Shown here: piece after piece, positions 27,398-34,366 of the stretch | Layout: the number at the start of each line of letters is the position of its first letter | How positions within the stretch are numbered: the first letter of the stretch is position 1 | Assembly (NCBI GenBank): GCA_044379485.1 | Contig: JBIPOE010000012.1 | Location: forward strand, 4,416-68,415 | Source of the DNA: CAMDMI01 sp044379485 | Lineage (GTDB): Bacteria; Bacteroidota; Bacteroidia; Cytophagales; Flexibacteraceae | Length of the DNA stretch: 64,000 bases | Direction: 5' to 3' | The notes under the pieces: model-generated | Told to the model about the DNA's origin: nothing | What the model saw: the letters and a program-made list of their open reading frames with translations, nothing else | Databases searched by the model: none | Made by a program: the position numbers and the translations under genes

Positions 27398-28082
27398 GCT
27401 GTTCGACATTTGTAATGTCGAACTCCTATCGTAGGATTTACAATCCGCAAAACACTGTTCATATTTTAAACTCCTCAATTTCAAAAAGGCCTTTTCGTAC
27501 ACCATATATTGTTACGCAACTGCTCCATAAATATTCTTCTTCTTTTTCTACCAATCCTGCCCGAACGGGGTTAAGGTGGATATAATTCATTTTGCTGTCA
27601 AAGAAAGGTTTAGTTTTGATTTCCTCACCATGGTAGCCCGCTTCCCAAAACCAAATATTACCATCTTTTTTCAAAAGTAATTTTAACCACTCTTACCGGC
27701 TTTCTTTCTCATTACTTTCAATAGCTTTCATCAAAACCTTAGCTGTGTGTTTTTTAAAGTCCCGGATAAGATCAGCCAAATTACCCTTATCAACAGAAAT
27801 AATCAAATGGCAATGGTTGCTCATTACCACCCAGGCATAAATTTGTAATCCCTTGTTTTGCTGGCAATACCTTAAATTTTCAAGAAGCAGTTCTACATAA
27901 ACGGCCCTTGAAAATACATCCACCCACTGATGAACAGTAAATGTTACAAAATAGACACCGCCTGGGTCATAAACCCGATACGTTTCTCCCATTGGGTAAA
28001 AGTAGAGAAATTTTAAAAAGGTAGTGTTGACGGATTGAAAATCCTACGATAAAGCTTCCTGATTTCAAATCAGGAAGAGCAG
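27398..28082 (-). mobile_element. REP-associated Y1 transposase element, copy B
   Basis: This 685-bp copy has the same terminal hairpins as copy A (27401-27423 and 28055-28077) and the same inner TATCGTAGGATT inverted repeats. It lies 102 bp past the stop of the T9SS type B gene, in the same orientation as copy A. The transposase is intact except for one premature stop. A partial match to the palindrome arm at 18681 (AAGTCTATTAAA) lies just to its left, at 27325-27345. Confidence 0.82.
27459..27992 (-). pseudogene. REP-associated tyrosine (HUH, Y1_Tnp) transposase with premature stop
   Basis: Starts with MGETYRVYDPGGVYFVTFTV. HUH His residues are in SNHCHLIIS near residue 59, and YIHLNPVRAGLVEKEEEYLW holds the candidate catalytic Tyr in the C-terminal part. 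After NEKESR the frame meets TAA, where copy A has AAA (Lys); reading then continues in the same frame for about 77 codons. This is a single nonsense substitution in an otherwise full-length gene of about 177 codons, so decay looks recent. Confidence 0.85.
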
Positions 28083-28138
28083 GGCGTAGAGATTCGGACT
28101 TACCAATTCATCATCCATCATTCAAACCTCATCATTCC

Positions 28139-28348
28139 CTAAGGCACCGGATCAAATCCATTTCCGCCCCAGGGATGGCATCTTCCTATTCTTTTTAAAC
28201 CCAGCCAGGTTCCTTTGATAGAACCATGCTTTTGAATCGCCTCAATCATATATTGGCTGCAGCTTGGGTTATACCGGCAAGCCATGGGCAAATGGGGAGA
28301 TATAATGTTTTGGTAGCCTTTAACCAGCAAAGTAAGGATCTGCTTCAA
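28139..28348 (-). CDS. yidD: YidD membrane protein insertion efficiency factor
   Basis: This 69-residue protein carries the whole YidD signature: YQNIISPHLPMACRYNPSCS, then MIEAIQKHGSIKGTWLGLKR and CHPWGGNGFDPVP. The start is a TTG at 28348; an in-frame stop lies a few codons upstream and there is no ATG, so TTG is the only realistic choice. YidD helps YidC/Sec insert inner-membrane proteins. It lies 75 bp behind lutB on the same strand and may be the last gene of that transcript. Confidence 0.92.
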   Translation of the reverse strand: MKQILTLLVKGYQNIISPHLPMACRYNPSCSQYMIEAIQKHGSIKGTWLGLKRIGRCHPWGGNGFDPVP

Positions 28349-28423
28349 ATTTTGAAATGCTTTATTTTTTTAAAATGCATTGATATTGAAGAGATTAGAT
28401 TTTTTTTTTTAGAAGCCGAAAAC

Positions 28424-29803
28424 TTAATTTCTCTTTCCTGCCTTCCAAAGTTCATTGAAAGATTTTGGGGCCAGAATGGGCTCCTGCCTTCTCTTGGACC
28501 AGGAATTTTTGAACATCACACTCACTGCCCATTGTTTGATGGCACTGCCACCAAAATTCATAAGCTTCCGGCTGAGCATAGCACGTTTCCAAAGTTGAAA
28601 TCCAAGTTTTTCCCACTTGTTGTTCAGATTTTCTTCAACCGATTGCTTTCTGTTTAACAACAAAATACCATGGATATCAATCTTCACTGGGCAAACAGAA
28701 GAACAACCTCCACACAAAGTAGATGCATAACTCAAATGCTTAAACTTTTCTAAACCAAGGTATTGTGGGGAAATAATAGAGCCAATCGGGCCACTATACG
28801 TAGTGTCATAGGTATGGCCGCCAATATTTTTATACACAGGGCAGGCATTAAGGCAAGCACCACAACGGATGCAGTTTAATCCCTGGCGTTTTTCTTTGTC
28901 AGCCAATAATCTGGAGCGACCGTTATCCAAAAGAACCACATACATTTCTTCCGGTCCGTCAAATTCGCCTTCTTGTCTGGGTCCGGTTAAAATGGTGTTG
29001 TAAACCGTAACATGCTGTCCAGTTCCACTTGTGGATAGCAATGGCCAGAAAAGATCCAGATCCAGCATATTGGGTACCATTTTTTCAATGCCAACCAAAG
29101 CAATGTGCACTTTTGGAAAGGCTACAGTAAGGCGGGCATTTCCCTCATTTTCAGTTACTGCCACGCCACCAATATCAGATATTAAAAAATTTCCACCTGT
29201 TATCCCTACCTCGGCCTCTGTATATTTATCCCGCATCAACCGGCGGGCAATCATGGTTAATTCTTCCGGATTATTGGTTAGTTCAGTACCCAAATGCTTG
29301 TTAAACAATTCACTAACATCTTCCTTACTCATGTGCATGGCGGGTGTTACTATGTGATAAGGCCTTTGGCCAGCGAGTTGCACAATGTATTCACCCAAAT
29401 CTGTCTCAAAAGGCTCAATGCCCTGGCTTTCCAGGTAATCATTCAAATGAATTTCTTCGGAAGTCATTGATTTTGACTTAACCACAAGCCTGGCCTCCAC
29501 AGATTTCATTATCTTACCTATTGCCTGAAGCGCATCATCCGCATTTTGGGCCCAAATTACCTTTCCGCCTCTGCTGGAAAACTTTTGTTCCCATTCGATC
29601 AGCATTTTATCCAGATTCAGGATGGCAGTACTTTTCAAAAAAGAAGCCCTGGATCTTGCCAATTCATGGTCCTGATATTGGGTCATGCCTGAAGCAACAG
29701 AACTTCGGTATTTGCCCATGTTTTTGGCAATGGTCTTTCGATGTTTGGCATCAAAAGTCTTTATCTCAGCTTCCTGGGTAAATATTTCAGCGGTTTCTAA
29801 CAT
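28424..29803 (-). CDS. lutB: LutB-like iron-sulfur protein of lactate utilisation
   Basis: The ATG at 29803 (MLETAEIF) is preferred over a TTG four codons upstream, giving 459 residues. The N-terminal LUD domain includes VGITGGNFLISDIGGVAVTE and HIALVGIEKMVP. A C-terminal ferredoxin-like region has two clusters: CIRCGACLNACPVY and CGGCSSVCPVKID. LutB acts with LutA and LutC to oxidise L-lactate to pyruvate at the membrane; neither partner is in the window. It follows nbaC with a 12-bp gap. A role with unidentified LutA/C elsewhere, or in another 2-hydroxyacid oxidation, is inferred. Confidence 0.9.
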   Translation of the reverse strand: MLETAEIFTQEAEIKTFDAKHRKTIAKNMGKYRSSVASGMTQYQDHELARSRASFLKSTAILNLDKMLIEWEQKFSSRGGKVIWAQNADDALQAIGKIMKSVEARLVVKSKSMTSEEIHLNDYLESQGIEPFETDLGEYIVQLAGQRPYHIVTPAMHMSKEDVSELFNKHLGTELTNNPEELTMIARRLMRDKYTEAEVGITGGNFLISDIGGVAVTENEGNARLTVAFPKVHIALVGIEKMVPNMLDLDLFWPLLSTSGTGQHVTVYNTILTGPRQEGEFDGPEEMYVVLLDNGRSRLLADKEKRQGLNCIRCGACLNACPVYKNIGGHTYDTTYSGPIGSIISPQYLGLEKFKHLSYASTLCGGCSSVCPVKIDIHGILLLNRKQSVEENLNNKWEKLGFQLWKRAMLSRKLMNFGGSAIKQWAVSVMFKNSWSKRRQEPILAPKSFNELWKAGKRN

Positions 29804-29815
29804 AGTATCTTTCAA

Positions 29816-30364
29816 TTAGATCTGTGGTTTTTCCATAACGGTTCCACAATTTTTACAAGTTTTGAGAATGTCGGAACTAAAGAATTGTTCCATAACCACA
29901 GGCAGTTGAGCCACAATATCTGAAACGGGTAATTCTACTTTGTGAAGCAAATTTCCACAATTTTCACAATGCCATTCAAAACCATCCTTTTCGTCTGAAT
30001 TCCGGTACCTTTCTATCACAAGCCCAATGGTATTTGGACCTCTGCGGGGACTATGCGGAATATTTGGCGGAAGCAAAAACATATCTCCAGCCTTTAAAAA
30101 AACAGAATGAGGCAGCAATTCGCCTTTCGATTCTTCCTTTTCCAGCATAAGTTTCAATTCAATTTCACCCTCCAATTGGTAAAATAGTTCCTCACCTTTA
30201 TTGATATGAAAATCCCTTCGGGAATTTGGTCCTCCCACCACCATGACCATAAAATCCTGATTCCCTTTGTAGATAACCTGATTGCCAACCGGGGGTTTTA
30301 ACAAATGTCGGTTTTCCTGGATCCAATCCTGTAGATTGAAAGGCTGTGCGAAGGCTTGTGTCAT
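29816..30364 (-). CDS. nbaC: 3-hydroxyanthranilate 3,4-dioxygenase
   Basis: This 182-residue cupin starts at the ATG at 30364 (MTQAFAQPFNLQDWIQENRH). The metal ligands are visible in RRDFHINKGEELFYQLEGE (His and Glu), and the second His in LPPNIPHSPRRG. GLVIERYR is a conserved substrate-binding stretch. Near the C-terminus, two CxxC pairs (WHCENCGN and KTCKNCGT) form the rubredoxin-like iron site of the bacterial enzyme. It opens 3-hydroxyanthranilate in the kynurenine route of tryptophan breakdown or NAD synthesis. The other kynurenine genes are not in the window. It lies directly ahead of lutB. Confidence 0.93.
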   Translation of the reverse strand: MTQAFAQPFNLQDWIQENRHLLKPPVGNQVIYKGNQDFMVMVVGGPNSRRDFHINKGEELFYQLEGEIELKLMLEKEESKGELLPHSVFLKAGDMFLLPPNIPHSPRRGPNTIGLVIERYRNSDEKDGFEWHCENCGNLLHKVELPVSDIVAQLPVVMEQFFSSDILKTCKNCGTVMEKPQI

Positions 30365-30477
30365 GTAAAAATCAGAGCCCAAAAGTAGCCTGGATTTCGC
30401 TTTGGGCTATATATTAAAGGAAAAATTTTCAGAAACGTTAAATGGCAAAGTGGCCATTCAAAAAGGTCTCAAACTTT

Positions 30478-30559
30478 ACCGCAGAGTTGGCTGAGGATAA
30501 ACGCAGAGATTCGCAGAGTCCTCAAAATCAGAATGAAAACTCAGTTGCCCTCAGCGGTT
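30478..30559. repeat. Imperfect inverted repeat with GCAGAG motifs
   Basis: ACCGCAGAGTTGGCTGAG at the left and CTCAGTTGCCCTCAGCGGT at the right are imperfect inverted arms around a CGCAGAG-rich centre. Similar GCAGAG-rich intergenic repeats occur in many bacterial genomes. There is no coding frame. It lies between nbaC and the glutathione peroxidase gene. Confidence 0.4.
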
Positions 30560-30588
30560 AATTGTCTTTTGGACAGCACCTATTAACC

Positions 30589-31389
30589 TCAATTCAACCA
30601 AAGTCTGAAGCTTTTGCTTGAGGCCTTGGTAAATAAACGAACCTGATAAATTCCTGAACGATTACCAAGCTTGATTACATTTTCTTTGTCAGAAACTTTC
30701 CCAAGGCCGGTTTTTCTTCCAGTGATGTCAATTAGCTCATATTCTGTTATTTCTGATTTTGAATCCAAACCAAGTACTCTGAACTGACCATTTTTTTCAT
30801 TAACAAATTTAACCTCCTGAAAGGCCTGAACAGTTTGATTTGAGGTCGTATTCCTTTGTATCCAATTGGTTATTGCCGTATCATTAGGCTCTACTGTTGA
30901 TCGAAAATGTCTAACCCATCTGCCTTGCTCATCCACCAAAAATTTATTGAAGTTCCAATCAACTGAAACATTTTTTACACCATTTAAACTCTTCTTTTGT
31001 AGCCACTTATAAATTTGTGAAGTATCTCCGTTTTTGATAAAAACTTTACTCATCATCGGAAAAGTGATGCCATATTGGTTTTGACAAAATGAATTTATTG
31101 TAGAGTCAGCAAACGGATCCTGACCACCAAAATCATTACAAGGAAAACCTATTACTCTGAAGTTTTGAGATTGGTATGTTGAATCTAATTTTTGGAGCTT
31201 TGTAAATTGGTGCGTGTAGCCGCAAAAGCTTGCTGTATTCACAATAAGCAGCTTTTTTCCGGCAAACATGGAAAGGTTGATGGTATCACCAAAAATATTT
31301 TCTACTTTAAAGCCATGAAGACTAGAGGTTTGCTGAGAAATTCCTAAGGAAATTTGAAACATCAGAAGAAGTATAAAAAGTGCTTTCAT
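30589..31389 (-). CDS. Secreted glutathione-peroxidase-family protein with T9SS type A sorting tail
   Basis: A signal peptide (ALFILLLMFQISLGISQ) precedes a complete GPx fold of about 165 residues. The catalytic tetrad is present: Cys in NTASFCGYT, Gln in NDFGGQDP, and Trp-Asn in VDWNFNKFLVDE. Cys replaces selenocysteine. After a linker, the last 75 residues (ITEYELIDITGRKTGLGKV, NRSGIYQVRLFTKASS, SFRLWLN) are a Por/type A C-terminal sorting domain, so the enzyme should cross the outer membrane by the T9SS and stay on the surface. Most GPx proteins are cytoplasmic or periplasmic. It probably reduces lipid or other hydroperoxides outside the cell; the electron donor there is unknown. Confidence 0.88.
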   Translation of the reverse strand: MKALFILLLMFQISLGISQQTSSLHGFKVENIFGDTINLSMFAGKKLLIVNTASFCGYTHQFTKLQKLDSTYQSQNFRVIGFPCNDFGGQDPFADSTINSFCQNQYGITFPMMSKVFIKNGDTSQIYKWLQKKSLNGVKNVSVDWNFNKFLVDEQGRWVRHFRSTVEPNDTAITNWIQRNTTSNQTVQAFQEVKFVNEKNGQFRVLGLDSKSEITEYELIDITGRKTGLGKVSDKENVIKLGNRSGIYQVRLFTKASSKSFRLWLN

Positions 31390-31644
31390 GAATTTTTATT
31401 AGGATTTAAGTATTTGGATAATGAATTGATTTTCAAATTACTAACATTCTTTTGGATTTTCCCATCCTCTCAATTTTGTTTTAGAATTTGGATTTCGTAA
31501 AGATTTCCAATGTCCATTTTTTCCGTTATTCTAATATTCATTTTGAATATTTGGTCTTGTGGTTTAATTTAAAAAAAGCAAGGCAATACATTTACAAACA
31601 GACTGATAAATCCAGGATTCAAATCTGGTTTTTTTAAATGCATA

Positions 31645-32126
31645 TTGAAAGAACGGTTTCAGTCAAACCATTTTGCTTTATTACCTTTACTTGCCACTTC
31701 AAAACATAAAGCGCACTTGAAACAAACTCTTCAGCCAATCCAACTCAAACAAAATTGGGAAAAAAAATTGGCAGATATCCACACCCTCGTGGGATTATAT
31801 TTAAAACTGAGAGATCGATTTCCGCAAGCCCTTTTGCTTGAAAGTGCTGATTATCATGGCAAAGAAAATGCCATGTCTTACATTTGTTTGGAACCTTGGG
31901 CGGAGTTTAAAGTAGAAAATGAAAAAGTTTTTCTGGATGTTAATGGCCAAAAAATGAGCATGCAATTAAACAGAACAAAAAAGATCTCATATAATCTTTG
32001 GAGGGTTAATCCGGGGCAGGGGTCGTGGCGAAATCTGAACCAGAAACCGAACTTAAGGAAGTAGCTAATAAGCTTTCTGCTTTGAGAAATGCAGTTGAAA
32101 AAGCCTCTGAAATATCCAGGTTTTAG
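31645..32126 (+). pseudogene. trpE: Anthranilate synthase component I (trpE), internally deleted
   Basis: The first part, KKLADIHTLVGLYLKLRDRF and ESADYHGKENAMSYICLEPW, is the TrpE N-terminal region. At about 32010 it jumps, out of frame, to SGAGVVAKSEPETELKEV, which is the extreme TrpE C-terminus and continues to a TAG at 32126. Some 300 or more residues, including the whole chorismate-binding active site, are missing. The leftover frame stops at 32064. The true start is uncertain; 31645 is the upstream limit of the frame. It is plainly non-functional and sits directly ahead of a damaged trpG. Confidence 0.85.
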
Positions 32127-32131
32127 AAAAA

Positions 32132-32697
32132 ATGAAAAATATTTTGGTTGTTTACAAATACTATTCTTTTACTTGTAACCTGGTTTATTTAGTCAGAAAA
32201 CCAGAGTATTCGCCCACTATTTGGCGGAACGAAAAGTTTCAGCTTGACGATGTCAATGGCTTTGAAAAGGTCATTTTGTCTCCGGGACCTGGCATTCCTT
32301 CCGAGGCAGGTTTAATGCCTGAGGTCATAATAAAGTTTACCAAATCGAAATCTATATTGGGAGTATGCCTTGGTCATCAGGCCATTGGAGAGGCATTTGG
32401 TGGAACTTTGATAAATTTAAGTGAGGTTTATCATGGGGTTTCAACTTCAATTGACCTAAATCCAAACGAAAAAATTTTCAATGGAATTCCATCTTCCATT
32501 AAAGTTGGTAGATATCATTCCTGGGCGGTTGATTCAGGTTCCTTTCCTTCTGATCTTGAAGTGACTGCCAAAGACCAAAATGGGCAGGTTATGGCTTTAC
32601 GTCACAAAATGTATAATCTTGCCGGCCTTCAGTTTCATCCGGAGTCCATTATGACTGAGTTTGAACAGAAATGATTTCAAATTGGATTAGGAGTTAG
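32132..32697 (+). pseudogene. trpG: Anthranilate synthase component II (trpG), degenerating
   Basis: This is a recognisable amidotransferase with ILSPGPGIPSEAGL, the nucleophile GVCLGHQAIGEAFGG, SEVYHGV and GLQFHPESIM, so the catalytic Cys and His remain. Two damages show. The usual D-N-Y-D-S-F-T-Y start is altered to VVYKYYSFTCNLVY. Near the end, after TEFEQK, a 1-base frameshift gives a TGA at 32674, and the usual C-terminus is found in another frame as MISNWI. With trpE destroyed and no other trp gene nearby, it is probably a decaying remnant; alternatively it may supply glutaminase to another synthase such as aminodeoxychorismate synthase. Confidence 0.7.
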
Positions 32698-32700
32698 TTT

Positions 32701-32798
32701 AGAGTTTAGAGTTAAAAGTTTAGAGTTCAGAGTTTAGAGTTAAAAGTTTAGAGTTCAACATTCATCATTCAACATTCATCATTCAACATTCATAATTA
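32701..32798. repeat. Two tandem repeats upstream of bcp
   Basis: Two perfect copies of a 28-bp unit (starting AGAGTTTAGAGTTAAAAG) at 32701-32756 are followed by three copies of a 14-bp unit, AACATTCATCATTC, at 32757-32798 (the last copy imperfect). They fill the space between trpG and bcp. Similar GAGTTAGGAGT-type low-complexity sequence lies near 63600-63720. Confidence 0.85.
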
Positions 32799-32804
32799 AA
32801 AAGT

Positions 32805-33254
32805 ATGTCATTATCAATCGGAGACAAAGCACCTGATTTTAATTCAAAAGATCAAAATGGAAATCCAATCAAACTTGCTGATTTTCAAGGTAAAAAATTA
32901 GTTCTTTATTTTTATCCAAAGGACGATACCAGTGGATGCACGGCCCAGGCCTGTAATTTAAGAGATAGCCTTCCTGCGTTGTCAGCGGCTGGATATCATA
33001 TAGTTGGCGTAAGTACAGATGATGAGAAATCACATCAAAAGTTTATAACCAAGTATGGCTTGAATTTTCCATTGATTGCTGATTCCGAAAAGCAAGTTGT
33101 GGAAGCGTATGGCGTTTGGAAAGAAAAATCTATGTACGGCAAAAAATACATGGGCACAGTGAGAACAACGTTTGTGATCAATGAATCCGGTGTGATTACC
33201 AATATTATAGACAAAGTAAAAACGGCAGAGCACGCCAGCCAGATTTTAGGATGA
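32805..33254 (+). CDS. bcp: Thioredoxin-dependent thiol peroxidase (Bcp/PrxQ)
   Basis: This 149-residue atypical 2-Cys peroxiredoxin has LVLYFYPKDDTSGCTAQACN with the peroxidatic Cys and the resolving Cys five residues later. GVSTDDEKSHQKF and the conserved Arg in MGTVRTTFVI complete the active site. It is cytoplasmic and reduces hydroperoxides with thioredoxin. The ATG is 7 bp past a tandem-repeat block, so the repeats make up its 5' region. A D-2-hydroxyacid dehydrogenase follows 52 bp later. Confidence 0.94.
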   Translation: MSLSIGDKAPDFNSKDQNGNPIKLADFQGKKLVLYFYPKDDTSGCTAQACNLRDSLPALSAAGYHIVGVSTDDEKSHQKFITKYGLNFPLIADSEKQVVEAYGVWKEKSMYGKKYMGTVRTTFVINESGVITNIIDKVKTAEHASQILG

Positions 33255-33306
33255 TTTTTTTTAACCTAGAATCCAACCTATTTAAAATTCTAATTGTCTT
33301 GATCCT

Positions 33307-34248
33307 ATGAAATGCCTTATTGTAGATGATATTCATGAAGTTTTAATTTCTGGTTTAAAAAAAATCGGGATTGAAGTTGTTTATGAACCATTTATTAATC
33401 GGGAAAATGCATTACTAATTCTTTTTGATATAGATATACTCGTAGTCAGGAGTAAATTTCTAATTGATAAGGAAGTAATTGACAAATCTCCATCTTTAAA
33501 AGCAATTGCCAGAGCTGGAGCTGGATTGGATAATATTGATGAGGAGTATGCGAAAATTAAAAATATTCAGGTTTTTCATGCTGCCACAGGAAATTCAGAT
33601 GCGGTAGCTGAACACACAATGGCCATGATTCTATGCCTACTTGCCAAAATTGCAAGTGCAGATAAGTCTGTAAGAAATGGAAATTGGGATCGGGAAAAAT
33701 ATCGTGGAATCGAGCTGAAGGGAAAAACGGTTGGAATATTAGGATACGGTCATATGGGTAGGGCAGTGGCTGTCCGTTTGAAATCCTTTGGATGCAAGGT
33801 CATTGCATATGATAAATATCTGAAGGATTGGCCAGATGAAAATGCGATTCGGGTTGATTTTGAAACATTGTGTTTTGAAACTGAAATTTTGACTTTGCAC
33901 ATACCCCTAACAGAGGAAACACATGGCTGGGTTGACGTTGAATTTCTGAAAAAATGTAGAAGAGGTTTGTTTTTGATCAATATGGCACGTGGTAAAATTC
34001 TCCGGCTTGAAGGGCTTGCAAATTTGTTAGAAGAAGGCATTCTATCAGGGCTTGCACTGGATGTTTTGGAGGAAGAACCACCAGTAAAAATAAATCAGGA
34101 AATTTCTTCAAAATATAGGTCACTTTTCGAAAGAGAAGATGTGTTATTTACTCCACATGTAGGTGGTTGGACAGTAGAGTCTTACGAAGGAATTGCAGTA
34201 GTTTTAGAGGAGAAAATCAGGGTATTTTATAACCTATCAAATTGGTAG
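33307..34248 (+). CDS. D-2-hydroxyacid dehydrogenase (phosphoglycerate dehydrogenase-like)
   Basis: This 313-residue protein has AIARAGAGLDNIDEEYAK (substrate loop, with Arg and Gly), the NAD-binding GILGYGHMGRAVAVRL, LHIPLTEETHGWVD, LINMARGKILRLEGLANLL with the catalytic Arg, and the C-terminal catalytic His in FTPHVGGWT. Glu in DVLEEEPP is the relay residue. The ACT domain of long SerA forms is absent, as is usual for the short Bacteroidota type. It probably oxidises 3-phosphoglycerate for serine synthesis, but the family also includes glyoxylate and lactate dehydrogenases, so I leave the symbol empty. Confidence 0.85.
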   Translation: MKCLIVDDIHEVLISGLKKIGIEVVYEPFINRENALLILFDIDILVVRSKFLIDKEVIDKSPSLKAIARAGAGLDNIDEEYAKIKNIQVFHAATGNSDAVAEHTMAMILCLLAKIASADKSVRNGNWDREKYRGIELKGKTVGILGYGHMGRAVAVRLKSFGCKVIAYDKYLKDWPDENAIRVDFETLCFETEILTLHIPLTEETHGWVDVEFLKKCRRGLFLINMARGKILRLEGLANLLEEGILSGLALDVLEEEPPVKINQEISSKYRSLFEREDVLFTPHVGGWTVESYEGIAVVLEEKIRVFYNLSNW

Positions 34249-34366
34249 GAAAGGTTAAAATTTTGGTTAAACGCATAATATTTTTTGGTCAAACCTTAAG
34301 ACCGAATTAGTTTTGCTCAGTTCAAAAAAGGAAAAAATTACGAAAAACTGTTACGTGTTGGTAATA

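Noticed and set aside
24227..28082. Active composite transposon
   Set aside because: Both transposase copies carry inactivating lesions, so autonomous movement now is unlikely; only the arrangement is reported.
28226..28657. 143-codon plus-strand frame across yidD and the lutB end
   Set aside because: It is antisense to two well-supported genes and matches no family.
32701..32798. Possible CRISPR-like array
   Set aside because: The units are directly tandem without spacers, and no cas gene is nearby.
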